Positions 1-13,006 of a stretch of DNA of 64,000 bases are shown here, piece by piece; the first letter of the stretch is position 1, and each line of letters starts with the position of its first letter. Source of the stretch: Conoideocrella luteorostrata (Eukaryota > Ascomycota > Sordariomycetes > Hypocreales > Clavicipitaceae); the NCBI GenBank assembly GCA_032433595.1, contig JASWJB010000190.1, positions 20,600 to 84,599 on the forward strand, written 5' to 3'. The position numbers were made by a program, and so were the translations under genes. The notes under the pieces are model-generated. The model did no database searches, had not been told where the DNA came from, and saw only the letters and a program-made list of their open reading frames with translations.

Positions 1-857
1 CCACTACTTCCACCACGACTCCGGCCACTCAAAGCCTCGAGCCACCTACATTGACAAGCTCCTCTGCCTCGGCAAGTATGCCTTACGTGGTCCCCTCCAC
101 CACTACAGCATCAACGAAGGCTGTCACTGTTTCAAACGGTGATAGGGAGACGCCGAAGTTGGTTGACGTTGAGTCACCACCTCGTGAAATGCAGGGCGCC
201 AAGATGCCAACTATTGAAGATGCGGCAGAGAAGTTATTCGGACTCATTGAGGATATTCTTCCAGAAGCTGCCGCGGCTGGGCTGAATATTTCGGATGACG
301 CCATCTCCGATATTCAGGAAACGGCTATAAATAGTTGGCTTACGAGAGGGTTTCTTAAATCAGAATCTGACGACATGAAGTCCGAACTCCTCGATCTTCT
401 TCGCATCCTCGTGCGCATCAAGCACAAAGCTGAAAGGCGAAAGCAGGAAAACCGCATCAAGCCTATCATAAAGTCTTTGGACGGTTTCCACATCAGCGAA
501 GTCAAGCCCTCACGCATCAAATACAGCTCTTCCGAAATCGAGAGTTGGGCAAAGTCTGGGGTGTCTCCTCCAACTGGACTTGACAAGGCAATTGTGACCC
601 CTCGAAAAAGCCGAAGCGTTACTGGCTATTCTGCAGCCGCTGCTGCTACGGGTGTGTCGAAGCATAAGTCATGGTTGAGTAGCAAGCCTCAACAACATAG
701 TATCGAGATTGAAACCCCGCCTTTGTCCGCTGAAAAGCCAAACGATGTCATGAGATCTGTCAACGTATCATCTACAGCATTGGGCATTTCGCCGCCTGTC
801 ACTCCTTGCAATCCAACTCCTAAGGGTCTTGGGACCTCACGATGGGCTTGTGGATAA
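1..857 (+). CDS. 3' part of an unrecognised protein gene (5' end outside window)
   Basis: The reading frame is open from base 3, with no in-frame ATG before the SSSASASM stretch, and runs to a TAA at 855-857. The true start or an upstream exon therefore lies left of the window. The visible 284 or so residues begin Ser/Thr/Pro-rich. A predicted helical, acidic-basic stretch (AAEKLFGLIEDILPEA through KHKAERRKQENR) follows, and then another Ser/Pro-rich tail. The C-terminus ends in GLGTSRWACG; a GL-x-S-S-R-W-A-like ending is something I recall from other filamentous-fungal proteins, but I cannot tie it to a function. No catalytic motif is visible. The central charged helices could mediate protein-protein or RNA contacts, which is a guess. 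I do not recognise the family. The coding call rests on the long open frame and non-random composition. Confidence 0.6.
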   Translation, partial: TTSTTTPATQSLEPPTLTSSSASASMPYVVPSTTTASTKAVTVSNGDRETPKLVDVESPPREMQGAKMPTIEDAAEKLFGLIEDILPEAAAAGLNISDDAISDIQETAINSWLTRGFLKSESDDMKSELLDLLRILVRIKHKAERRKQENRIKPIIKSLDGFHISEVKPSRIKYSSSEIESWAKSGVSPPTGLDKAIVTPRKSRSVTGYSAAAAATGVSKHKSWLSSKPQQHSIEIETPPLSAEKPNDVMRSVNVSSTALGISPPVTPCNPTPKGLGTSRWACG

Positions 858-1078
858 CTAACGTGCAATCCAGTTTCGGCTGAGAGGGTAAGCAACAGTA
901 GTCGCGGTTCTGATTTTGAGGTAAGAATGTTGGTGGGACACGAACTGCCTACAACAGGAGGGCGTCTCAAAGGACTTGAGTTTAGAATCCTAAGCGAAAT
1001 TACGTACGTAGTGAATATATTCGTACAGGCGAAAATAGTGCCGTTTAGCGCTGCTCAAGTATCAACACAGTCACAGTA

Positions 1079-1538
1079 TCATGATTGCATAGAGAACGCC
1101 ACCTTCTGCTGGCATTTTTCTCTGTAGGTTTCCAGCAATTGTCGCGAGTCGTTATCAATGGCTTCCGCTCCACAGTTGCCAAATGCGCGATTTACCAAGT
1201 CAACACCATCTTGGTATCGCCGATGAAAGTACAACTCTTCAACAGCATGGATGACCTCTTGGGTGCGCATCTTGTTGATGCCAGGCTGCAGTGGCAGTTG
1301 GACATGCTTGTGTATCTGGTTCGACACGGTCAGATATGCTGTGCATAGATTCGGAGGCCATTAACCTGGGAAGGGTTTGTCAACACACCTCTCCATTTTC
1401 TACTCTGGCTTGATAGTTCTGTTTCACGACCTGGAATTCATCCTCTGTTTGGCCAGTTCTATCAGCCTTTTTCTTGGTGACATCAACCTCATCGTCTGAG
1501 ATTTCAATGTTGAGAATACCACCATCTTCGTCGTCCAT
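1079..1538 (-). CDS. Small two-exon protein, 128 aa, unknown function
   Basis: The exons are 1538-1389 and 1315-1079. The 73-nt intron between them has donor GTGTGT, a CTGAC branch point and acceptor CAG, with phase 0 at both sides. The start at 1538 has A at -3; an in-frame ATG at 1550 would add four residues. The N-terminal half is very acidic (MDDEDGGILNIEISDDEVDV) and is followed by a Lys-rich patch and the segment NYQARVENGE-IHKHVQLPL across the splice. The C-terminal half reads HAVEELYFHRRYQDGVDLVNRAF, a helical hairpin that looks like a half TPR repeat. I do not know a named family. The joined frame is smoother than either exon alone, which supports the splice. It is convergent with the partial gene at 1-857, 221 bp away, and divergent from the PRXL2-like gene. 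Confidence 0.7.
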
Positions 1539-2024
1539 GCTGCTGATCATTGGGGCGTGTCAGGCGATTGTAGTAAAAGATTTTAGAACCATTTTAGAGG
1601 CCTCTTTGGGCCCATCCTCAAGCCCCACTAATCCTTTGCATATTGTTAGTATGAGTGCTCGGCAATACTAGAATACTGTGCACTAAGAATTCTTAGATTT
1701 TTAGCTGATGCAGGTAAGAAGAATCCATAAATTGCATCCACGGAATGATATTCTGTGTTACACACAGATTGACCGCGGTTAGAAGCCAGGCTATCAACAT
1801 ATATTTGCTGCTATAGGGTAGTCAAGAGTCCATTTGCCCTATCTCTTAGGTGCGATCAACTTGAGACGCCGCAAGCTAATCATTCACACGCGCTAGCTGA
1901 TATAGATGCAGCTACCCAGAAACTTAGCGCCTTGTACATATTCAGTCTCTTCCCCCCGTAAGCTATCTCTCCCGGTTTGATCGTCTAAAACACGCGTCGA
2001 ATATTGAAACAGACTGCTACGAAC
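1539..2024. other. Divergent intergenic region, about 490 bp
   Basis: This lies between two divergent genes (the 128-aa protein on minus and the PRXL2-like gene on plus), so it should hold both promoters. It is mildly AT-rich. The 100 bases before 2025 are pyrimidine-rich on the plus strand, as is common ahead of fungal starts. No other feature was seen. Confidence 0.4.
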
Positions 2025-3187
2025 ATGGACGATTCCAAGCCAGATGCTGCACAAGCGGCAGAGGCTCCAGCAAAGGAGCTTGACGCTGCCACGCAAAGAC
2101 AGCACCAAGACCCAACTGTGTCGCCAATGACCGACGGAAAGGAGTCTACGACAATAGCGCAGAATGATGCGACGACCTCAGCTGTAGGTACCTCAACGTC
2201 ACCTGCAGCCGGCTCTAGTGCCCCTCCAAAGTCGATTGAAATCGATAAGAGCAAGCCTGAGGATTTCGACGGCGAGGTGGCCACTACGAACGAACTTCCC
2301 TCAGAGGAGACGATCAAGAAGATTGAGAACTATACAATTCTTGACAAGGATGGGAAGACGAGGACGTTTAAAAGTTTATACAGTGGTAATAATGTAGCCA
2401 GACGGGTTCTTGTTGTGTTTATCCGACACTTCTTCTGCGGCGTAAGTTTATGCTTTGATGCTTGGATAGTTTGTACCGTGTGGTTCACATATTTGTCTAA
2501 CTGATCCGTTTCTAGAATTGCCAAGAATATCTTCGGACTTTTTCGGAATCCATCTCGCCAGAATCGCTCCTCCAACTGCCAGTCAGCACATTCGTTGTCG
2601 TCGTAGGATGTGGCGACCCGGCTCTCATCGACATGTACATCGAAGCGACCAAGTGCCCGTTCCCGATCTACACAGATCCCACGCGATCGCTCTTCAACGA
2701 ACTTGGCATGACTATGACGCTCGCTTTGGGATCTAGACCCGCCTACATGAAGAAGAGCATGTGGAAGAGTAGTCTTGACAGCATCGGTCAGGCGCTGCGC
2801 TTTGTGCCAAAGGGACTGGTGCTCAAGTCTGGAGACCAGCGCCAAGTAGGTGGCGAGTTCCTTTTCGAGCCACTTGACCTCGTTACACCGATCACGACGC
2901 CACAGGATGAGCGACCCATGACGATGGGCTCGTTCCAGGATCCAAGCAGTGGTGGTAATGCACAAGTAGAAGAGAAGAAGGTTACATGGTGCCATAGGAT
3001 GAAGACGACGCGGGATCATGCGGAAATCCCGGAGCTCATGGAGGTGCTGGGGTTGGATGGACATGGCAAGCCGATTGAAGATCAGGACAGGTGGTCTAAG
3101 GCGCTGGCGTCGCGAAAGGGTACTGGATTGAGCATGGCTAGTCGAATGAGTAAATTGAGCGAAGCAAATGAGCCGACGAAGTTGTGA
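2025..3187 (+). CDS. PRXL2-like AhpC/TSA thioredoxin-fold protein
   Basis: The exons are 2025-2441 and 2516-3187, giving 362 aa. The intron has donor GTAAGT, a CTAAC branch point and acceptor TAG, phase 0. The start is the ATG of MDDSKPDAAQ; upstream in-frame codons have no ATG. Residues 1-85 are a low-complexity Ala/Thr/Ser/Pro-rich region. A thioredoxin-like fold follows: ARRVLVVFIRHFFCGNCQEYL carries a C-G-N-C pair, then STFVVVVGCGDPALIDMYIEATKCPFPIYTDP. The rest (NELGMTMTLALG, FLFEP near PRQVGGEF) matches the fungal AhpC-TSA_2/PRXL2 (FAM213-like) family as I know it. Members are presumed redox proteins, but substrates are mostly unknown in fungi. The C-terminal 70 residues are a polar extension with ELMEVLGLDG. 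The intron falls exactly inside the C-x-x-C motif, between Gly and Asn. Confidence 0.85.
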
Positions 3188-3410
3188 GCGATGCAGCCGG
3201 TGAGTTTACTTTGGGAAAGCCCAGGGAGGCATAGTTTGACATAAACATCAGGCGAGCGTCACTTCGAAGCAAATATGGATACTTGGAACACGGGGCAATT
3301 TTTATTGTGGAGGGATTTCGGCATTATTTATTGTCAGCCATTTTAGCGATTAGCCAGATATCTACTTTAATTTGTACCACATCTTTAATGCTGTTAATGC
3401 CACCATTCAT

Positions 3411-4265
3411 TTATTCGTGAACCCACGACCCATCTTCTCTACTCTGTATAAGTTCGTCAATCTCCAACCGGTAAGACATAATTTCTTCCCCGTTTACAAG
3501 ATCATTCTCCAATGCCCTCTTATCCCCTTCCTCTATGGTCTTTGCAATGCCCGCACGAACATGCCTCTCTCTTAGCCTCTTCCTTGCCACTTCAAAACCC
3601 ACCTCCACAAACCAAAGTTCATCAAAGAGCTTGGCAGCGTCTCGCCACATATCCTTATCTAAAGCAAGGTAATTTCCTTCCAGAATGACCACCTTGTGTG
3701 TTGGAAGCACGGATATGTCATCTTCCTTGGGGTCTTTTACTGCATGGTCGAATGATGGCGCGAGTATGGTTTTTGAGGAGACTGGTGCTCGGAGGCTTTG
3801 AATTAGAGCGAGGAATTTGGCAGCGTCAAAGGTGAATGCTGCGCCGCGACGGGCGTGGGCATGGTCAGGGTTGGGCATGGCAGAGAGAGATGCGCGGGTG
3901 AGATGGAAACCATCCATGGGAATGAATGTTGCTGGATGGGGAGCTTGGGGTTGCGTTTTGAAGGCTTGTTCATTGAGTTTTTGGGAGACAACTTGAGACA
4001 GTGTGGTTTTGCCTAGTGGAGGAATTAGAATAGGGAGTTGCCTTGTAAGTTGGGTATATGGAACCATACCTGAGCCTGGGATCCCACCGACACCAATTAC
4101 TATTGAATTTGAAATAATGTAAGCATGTTGTTGAGATTTGAGTGTTTTATAGTAAGAAGTGGCATGGTTGCATTATTGCGGCTACGTACGGAGTCTCTGG
4201 TCTGGGGCAAGCTGCTGATATTTGGCCCATGCCTTTTCAACCAACTTGTTTATCTGGCTATCCAT
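3411..4265 (-). CDS. P-loop nucleoside/uridine kinase-like protein
   Basis: The exons are 4265-4190, 4099-4070 and 4012-3411, giving 235 aa. The 30-nt middle exon and both splice junctions rebuild the Walker A loop GVGGIPGSGKTTLS, which no single open frame contains, so this structure is well supported. After the P-loop come FIPMDGFHLTRASLS (an acid-x-x-H substrate motif usual in uridine/pantothenate/phosphoribulokinase-type kinases), a FDHAVKDP segment, VVILEGNYLAL (Walker B-like), and DELWFVEVGFEVARKRLRERHV, a lid with Arg residues. This matches the fungal nucleoside-triphosphate-hydrolase/uridine kinase-like family that includes yeast Yfh7. The true substrate is unknown. It is divergent from the MetAP2 gene and shares a 433-bp promoter region with it. 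An 8-base core TACGGAGT sits in intron 1. Confidence 0.85.
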
Positions 4266-4698
4266 TGTGTCCCACCACTAAAATTAGGCAGATCTAAAAA
4301 ACAAGTAGCTGGAAATTGGCTGAAAGAAGGTCCGGATGAGTATGAGAAAGTTGGAGAGTTGCGTTCAAGGTCGTCGTCGGATAAGGCCCCCCACACCCGT
4401 GCCCCACATATTTGTGTGTGCCTGTGATGTCAGTATCGGCTTGTCTGTCTGGGCAAAGAATTGGCAGAATGTGGAGGCAGTTTCTTGCAAACTAATACTG
4501 CTTTACTTAGCTACCTCTCTGTGCTCCGTAGTGCATGTTGTGTTTGTATGCTTGGTAGCGGGTGGATGCGGGGCCCAGGCGGTTGACACACCACCACTTG
4601 GAAAAGTGGCGGGGCAACTTCGCTTCGCAAAACCAAGTTTCGACTTTTTCTGGAATGTCACGATTCCTCCTAACCTCACCTCCAAGGACGTGGTCAAG
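4266..4698. other. Divergent promoter region
   Basis: This 433-bp gap lies between the divergent kinase-like gene and MetAP2 gene. It contains open frames that run into the MetAP2 first exon but carry no independent coding signal. No further element was recognised. Confidence 0.4.
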
Positions 4699-6241
<1,543 letters not shown>

Positions 6242-7805
6242 ACTGTATGAGAAAGGATATGAGATAGCATCTGAAATAAGACTGTCCTATTTGCTGAAGA
6301 CAGGATAAGCATGTATGCCTTGTGTGACGCAACGGGTTTGTGTAGTATTCATACTGGTTGATGCCGCCGTAAGTCTTAGCTTGTACAATTTAAAATAGCT
6401 TTTGCTTCTATCGTCGAGCTGTCCTGCGTCACAACGTCTGTTGACATGAAATCGGACTGGCAAAATTCAGATATGAGCTACGGAGGCAAGACCCTGACCT
6501 GTGAGCATCTGGGGAGGTGAGGTCGAATACGCATTGAATTGACTGACTGCCTCGCTGCTCAAAGTGGGTGAGTGGCGGGCGAGCTTTATTGACCGAAGTC
6601 GGAACAATTCGGCGATGTTTTGATCGCCCCCAGTGCATCCAGCACGCGCCATCCATAGACCAGAAGCCTATATGATTTAAGAGAGCTGAGTGTGCGGGTG
6701 GGAAAAAAGAAAGCCGGATAGTAAATATATGATGAAAAACATGAAAACCCACCACCGTTCTGCCTATGTATATACTGAGATTCATACTCATAATGAAGGA
6801 ATATTTTATAAGACTTGTGAAATCTATTCACGAATGCCAAACTAGCGACTTAATAAATCTCTCTCCTCTGACGTCCATCCGCGCATCCTGTGTTGCCACC
6901 CCCTTTTCGCTACATTAAGTAGCTCTCTGTTCTAAAGTTTCTTCCATCATTGCGCCTTTACGCACCCATCCATCGCTCGGCAATCAAGCGGAGTAGATCC
7001 AGATGCTTCCAGCAGGATGGATGCGCAACTACGCACTGAAACGTCAAGATTCTCCGGCTGGGGCAGACACCTCCTCTGCCTGGGGAAAAGAACTGGACAC
7101 TTGGAGCAATTGAGCCTGCTGCTGCCGTTCACGGGGATGCCCGTCCGATGACCAAGACACAGACCGGTGATCCGAGCCAATCACAGCCCGGGACTGTAAT
7201 ATCTGGTCCCGGTGCTTTATCGCGCGATAAAGGCGAAATCGCCTATATCGGGTTTAGCGTCATACCGAACAGGAATGGTAGCCGACTTTGCTTGGTTGAA
7301 AAAAAAAATTGCCAGTACCTCAGTTCTCCGAAGTAGGCCGGCGCTGAGATCTCACATGCGGCGGCGCACCTCTGGCAAATTTATCTACGGCCTCCTCGCC
7401 ACCAGGGTTTCTCCATTCTCCTGAAAACACACGCCACCAACACCGCACAACATCAACCAACTCCCCCAACACGTCAACGATTGTTAGGCCGCTGCATGTC
7501 GAGGGTCTGACATTTCCTTGAACGTGAGCGTTGATTTTTTTATTTTATTTTAGCGGGTCGTCTTTTCTTTCATTTTCCTTCCGTTTGATAGATAACGACC
7601 CCTTGAGACGACTACGCGAATCTGACTCACTACTACAACCGCCGGCTTCTGTGCCTTTGTCAACAACTCTTCAACTACATCTAGACACGCGCGCAGCGCA
7701 TCATCGGCATCTGGACGATTATATAACAGAGCAAAGTCGAGTTTCTTCCCTCGACACATACTGCCTGTCTGCACGGCACGCCACTGGCCTACTACCCCTT
7801 CGACA
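6242..7805. other. Intergenic, 3' flank of MetAP2 and upstream of the Ups2-like gene
   Basis: About 1.56 kb. Short ORFs here are not supported by composition or splice logic. The last 400 bp before 7806 hold C/T-rich tracts and CAACACC/ACAACAT repeats, usual in fungal 5' leaders. Nothing else was recognised. Confidence 0.4.
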
Positions 7806-8366
7806 ATGAAGGTCTTTTCCAACGCCGTCACCTACGACTATTCGTGGGACGAGGTCTCCACCGCCAACTGGCGCAAGTACGGCCCGTGGAACAACAAGTC
7901 GGAGCATGTCATTGCTGTTGACACCCTCTCGCGCGATGTCGACCCCCATACCGGCATCCTCCGCACCGAGCGCCTCATCACCTGCAAGCAATCCGCACCA
8001 GATTGGCTCAAGACCATCATGGGCAACTCCATGGACGTCAGCTACGTGTACGAGGCTTCCTACGTAGACCCCGGCAACAAGACCCTCACCATGGTCAGCC
8101 AAAACTTGACGTGGAGCAATCTCGTCAATGTCCAGGAGGAAGTCATCTACAAGCCCATGGGCGCCCATCAAACACAGTTTGTTCAGTCTGCCAGAGTGAC
8201 TGCCCTGTGCGGCGGCTGGCAGCGAATCAAGAACAGCATCGAAGACACCCTCGTGACGCGGTTCAAGGAGAACGCCGTCAAGGGGCGTGAGGGCTTCGAG
8301 CGCGTCCTCGAGATGAGCCGCATCGTCTTTGCCGAGGAAAAGGCCAGGCAACGACAGCTGTTGTAG
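7806..8366 (+). CDS. PRELI/MSF1 family mitochondrial phospholipid transfer protein (Ups2/Ups3-like)
   Basis: A single exon of 186 aa starting MKVFSNAVTYDYSWDEVSTA. The N-terminus and the motifs HVIAVDTLSRDVD, RLITCKQSAPDWLK, VSYVYEASYVDP, LTMVSQNLTWSNL and GFERVL match the PRELI/MSF1 domain over the full length. The opening is closer to yeast Ups2 than to Ups1. In yeast, Ups2 with Mdm35 carries phosphatidylserine across the mitochondrial intermembrane space and affects cardiolipin and phosphatidylethanolamine balance; applying this here is inference by homology. No presequence is seen, as expected for an intermembrane-space protein imported via Mdm35. The protein ends soon after the domain, so it lacks the longer tail of yeast Ups2. 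Confidence 0.9.
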   Translation: MKVFSNAVTYDYSWDEVSTANWRKYGPWNNKSEHVIAVDTLSRDVDPHTGILRTERLITCKQSAPDWLKTIMGNSMDVSYVYEASYVDPGNKTLTMVSQNLTWSNLVNVQEEVIYKPMGAHQTQFVQSARVTALCGGWQRIKNSIEDTLVTRFKENAVKGREGFERVLEMSRIVFAEEKARQRQLL

Positions 8367-10148
8367 GCGCCCTGGCAGCAGCAGCACTCAACTAAACTCC
8401 CGCTTCTCGTCGTTTCTCCCACGCACTTTTGTACGATTGATAGAGAAAAAGGGAACTCTTTTGCTATTTCTTCCTCCTTCTGGCACCGGCGTTTTCTCAT
8501 ATGGCGGCCAAGACATCGGTTTATTGCAACATATGCATGGCATGGCGTTCTGGGGACTCAAAATAAAACATGGGGTGACGTGCAAAGAAGACAGCGATTT
8601 TTGTTTAATTGTTTAATTTTTTTTTTTTTGTTAAAAGATTTATAATACCCGATCGGTTTAAAATAGACTGTGCCTCGGCACATGATAGAACGGGTAATGA
8701 TTAGAAGAATAGATGATGCTCTCAATTGAGCTGTATTTCTTAAAAATTCCGCCCCAGCTCTCAACATGTAGTTACTTAGCGAATCGATGGCTATCAGGGT
8801 TCATTTGGTACTTTGTACATGACGTAGAGTAATATTGGTAGCACAACCTTTGACCCTGAAGTCATATTTCTACTATTAACCAATTCATTAACCTCCGACT
8901 AACAGATCACGTATCTACGGAGTATGTTGCCCCAACACCACAAAGCTGTGCCTAAGTCAAAGCCAAAACCATCACGTTGCGTCAGCACCTCATCTCTGAA
9001 TCCCGAAAAGCCACGAAGTATGGAGTACGGAGCGCTGAGTGCTCTCTTGCATCAACATGGCTACAGTCTACGTACGGTAGTAGGGCCAAAGAACCAAACA
9101 GTGAAAGGCACTCATTTAGCGCCTTTTTCTTTTCTACGTCGATTAAAAAGTCCCCCTTGTTTACGGAGCAGTTATAAACCTGTTTCTTATGGACCACACA
9201 GCGCAACATCGCCAGCAATGAGCGCCACTACTGCCAGTAGAAGTCACCAGCCAACACGTGTGGAGAAGTTGGACCGGAACAGAATACATGGGCGGTGCTT
9301 GCTCTTCGGAATGCAACGAAATGGAATGTGCACAACCCCGTCCTTTGTGTGCACATACTAGTACATCACTCATACAGAGAACAGGTACCAAGTAACTACG
9401 GGGTAACTGGTACATACCATTTCTGTACCCTGTAATAAGCCACCTGTCTTACTGCTAGGTAGACGCCAGCCTGAACTGTGCTCTGCTCAACTGGCTGATA
9501 GAGCCTCCACGTCCACGATATGACATGGCATGACATGACCCCAGCAGCCCAGTTAGCATCCATCTCCCCTTATCAGACTTAGCAAACAAAATGGCCAAAT
9601 TTTTTGCCGTGGCTCAGCCCTCAGTATCTCGCTCGCCCCGCCAATTTGCGGACCACGAACGTCTCCGCTGTTGTTGGCCCGCCTCAAAGCCGCTGATAAG
9701 CTGTGGACCGCCGGGGGCGGCGTCTTGACCGATGATGAGATGGCTTGTTATCTGCGCTTTGCAAGGGCATTCTGACCCTAGTGAAATTTTTGAGTCTTGG
9801 TAAGGCGCGCGGCAATTGGATTGGGGTTTGACTTGCCGGAGCCGGATTGGGGTTCATCAGTGCTAGTTGTTGTGTCTTGCTGATATACGTGTTTCCAGCG
9901 CAATAGGATGTTTTAGATGCTCTGGAATGCTGCATGTACAGTTATACCAAGAAGATGTACTCCGTAGAGAAGCTAGGTAGGGTTCACGCAATGAATGGTA
10001 ATATATACAGATAAGGATTGAATATATATATATTTTTGTCTCCTCTCCTTTAATATCACTCACTGCATACGATTGGACAGCCGTGAATATTTCGTTAAAC
10101 ATACAATTAAACCCCCCAACATACAATGAAATACTGGCAGGCTCCCCC
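8367..10148. other. Intergenic, convergent gene pair
   Basis: About 1.8 kb between the ends of the Ups2-like and permease genes. It holds a poly-T run near 8615-8630, TACGGAGT-type motifs near 8916 and 9959, and a CACGTG at about 9257. The small ORFs show no family features. Confidence 0.4.
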
Positions 10149-11982
10149 TTAGAATAACCAGGAAATATATCTGTTGTAGAACTTGCTCCATCCAGTGCTT
10201 GCCGCAATCTTCTCCTTCTGAAGCTCCAAAAATTCGTTCTCCTCGTTGTCGACAATCTCCTTGCCAGCGAAAAAGTCTACTTCGTGCGAGGCAACACCAC
10301 GGCTCTTGGTGATAATCATGTGGCCGAAGAGGAGAATCAAGTACAGAGGAATGCCCAAGTAGCCAGTAATGAAGTCCTGGTAGTTGAACTTGATGCCGTC
10401 GTGGTGAACAAACGCGTCGAAGTTCTTGGTCAAAAGAATCAGACAGCAGAAGAAGAGGGCAACGTAGGTTCCGATAAGACCCTGAGGGGCAACATAGGGC
10501 ATGGCGCTGTCGGCGAGGTTCTGAGCGCGTCTACCTTTGAGGAAGTAAATATAAGTAACCAACAGGGAGATCCAAGACAGTAAACCGAAAATGGTGGTCA
10601 GGTTCACAAAGTAGCCGAAGACCTTCTTGGAGTCATCGGACACTACCATGAAAGCCAAAAGGGCAAATAGAGTGCACACGATAAGAGCAGGGACCGGAAC
10701 ACCCCGACTGTCAGTGCGACGGAAGATGGCCGGGGCAGAGCGGTCACTGGCAAGACCATAGAGTGTTCTGCTGGCGATGTACAGATCCGAGTTTGCGGCT
10801 GAGAAGACGAAAACGCAGATGCAGGCGTTGATGATATGTGGCAAGCCGGAAACACCAGCGATAGTGGCCGCGACGACGAAGGGACTGGCACTGGCGCCGG
10901 TCGTCTGCTTGTTGGCGAAGGCCAGTTTCTCGTGGTTGTAGGGAACAATCATGCCAACCAAGAGAACGCTGAGGCAGTAGAAGATCAAGATGCGGTAGAA
11001 GGTTAACTTGATGGCCTTGGGGATAGATCGTCGAGGGTTCTGGGCCTCGGCTGCAGTAACACCCACGAGTTCCGTGCCAAGATATGCGAAAGTAGCGTTC
11101 ACCATGACGGACCAGAAACCCATAAACTTTCCCAGCGAGCCATGCGGTCCGGATTTGTACAGATCGGCGAAAGCGCCAGGGTCCCTCCAGTATCTGAAGC
11201 CAGGTGCGTCACCGCTGGGCCCGCCGCCGCAGGCAATGATGAGGGCGAATAGAATGATGCCGACTACAACAATGACCTTGAATGAGGATAGCCAAAATTC
11301 AAACTCGCCAAAGAATTTGATGCCTCCGAAATAGTTGATGCACACGATAAGAATGAGGAAAATGGCGACGAAGACTCCAGGGTTGACTTTCTCGCGAGGC
11401 ACCCAGAAAGAAATGACGAGCGACGCGGCGGTAAGCTGATTTGGCGTGACGATGATATACTTAAACCAATAGCTGTTGGGTTTGATCGAGTTAGCGTAGT
11501 AATAGCCAGGCGTTGTTTGTGACATATGGTAAGAGTCATTTGTGGCCTAGAAAGGCAAACGGAGACAGGGCATAAACGTACCACCAGCCAAGAGCGAAAC
11601 CAAGAGAAGGGTGACAGTATCGTGTAGCATAACCAGTGAAACCAGAGCTAAGTGGCAACCAAGCAGCCATCTCACCAAGTCCGGCCATAACCACAAAAAC
11701 GAGAAGACCGACGAAAGTGTAGGAGATGAAGAGAGAGCCTGGGCCGGCCTGGGCAAGAGCCTTGCCGGTACCCACGATGAGACCAGTACCAAGGGCACCA
11801 CCGATGGCAATCATGGTAATGTGTCGAGCCTTGAGGCCCTTGTGAAGCATAGTCTCCGGGTTCGTCTCCAGACCACGGATTTGAAAGTCTTCATAGCCAT
11901 TCTGTGTGAAGCTACCCTTTTCGGCATCGAAACCATGCCCATCACCTTTGCCCGGCCGGGCATGGATGCCTTCTGAGTCCAT
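10149..11982 (-). CDS. Amino-acid permease (fungal YAT/GAP1-like family)
   Basis: The exons are 11982-11582 and 11472-10149, giving 574 aa. The intron has donor GTACGT, branch point GCTAACTC and acceptor CAACAG. The join rebuilds FALGWCYWFKYIIVTPNQLTAA, the conserved TM3 region. The N-terminal cytosolic tail runs to about residue 45 (LKARHITMIAIGGALGTGL is the TM1 signature of the family) and is followed by around 12 hydrophobic segments. Hallmarks are GTELVGVTAAEAQNPRRSIPKAI, VFVFSAANSDLYIASRTLYGLA and RRTDSRGVPVPAL. It should import amino acids by proton symport at the plasma membrane. Close relatives are general amino-acid permeases, but substrate range cannot be read from sequence. The C-terminal tail is acidic and polar (VDNEENEFLELQKEK) with a terminal SWLF. 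The gene stands alone, with gene-poor DNA on both sides. Confidence 0.93.
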
Positions 11983-12941
11983 CTCGGCGACGAGCTTTGC
12001 GCAACAGGGATGTTGGTAGGTCGAATCGCCAGGAGTAAAATATTCAATTCAAAATATGCAGCGAATGCGATCAGGACAATCAAGTGTCGCGTGAGCAGAA
12101 GAAGAAGAGGCGGAGGAAGAGGAGGTTGGCGCAGCCGGGCAGTAGGGACTGGCCAATATAACAAAATGTACTCCGTTGGTGCCTGCAAGGGTTCGAGGTG
12201 AGAGGAGGCTAGCAGAGCAGAGTACTCCGTAGTTACTGGCTGCTTGTTTGCTGCAACTACCGATTAGTAGTGCGGCTGAAGAGATCCTTCACCTGAGTAC
12301 TTTCCAAGTCAAGTCGCGAGGCACACTGGCATCAACATAAACTTCGGTCCCCGTACGGAGTACAAGCAGGATACCCGAGCGAAGCCTCGAGGTAGCACAG
12401 AATTGGAGTGGCACAGCATCGTGGGCATGGGACGGGCAGCTTTGCTATTTTATACTCACTCAGCCGTCTGGCCTTCGGGAAACCATGCGAGGCATGTCCC
12501 CAGTCACACTCAGGCTACGGAGTACCACAGACTGCTAACCCCCGCTGCGTCCGTGGAGACAAATGGAATACAGCCGACAGCCTCATTTGGCATGGCATGT
12601 CCGGTCCCTCATCCTGCACGGGAGACGGGTTACAACGAATAAGCTCTGCAGACTAGCAAACAAAGTTGGTCGCAACCCGTCAACCACGGCCAGGCCGCGG
12701 TCTTGCGGCTTGATGGCTTGGGAAGGTCTGGAAGGTTTGGCTGACATGGCGTGCATGGGTCGGATAGACCTGGCCTTGACTTAGCGCGACCACGGCGTGT
12801 GAGTGGGCTTGTTGGTTCTTCGTTCTGGGGTGGTCATATCTCGTGAGGGAAACTGTCCGTGAAGATCTGCCCAATGGTGTGGCATCAAGACCGCTGGAGA
12901 TGGGGGGCCGTTGCCATCCGGTGCTGTGCCGCCCGGAGAGG

Positions 12942-12948
12942 AAAAAAA

Positions 12949-13005
<57 letters not shown>
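12942..13005 (+). repeat. Poly-A followed by (AG)n microsatellite
   Basis: A run of about 15 A is followed directly by about 24 AG units, ending at a CGACG. On the minus strand this is (CT)n then poly-T, a possible nuclease-sensitive tract. It creates long false ORFs rich in Arg-Glu or Ser-Leu. Confidence 0.95.

Positions 13006-13006
<1 letters not shown>

Noticed and set aside
2330..3064. 244-codon minus-strand ORF
   Set aside because: Antisense to the PRXL2-like exons and crosses their intron; no protein-like features.
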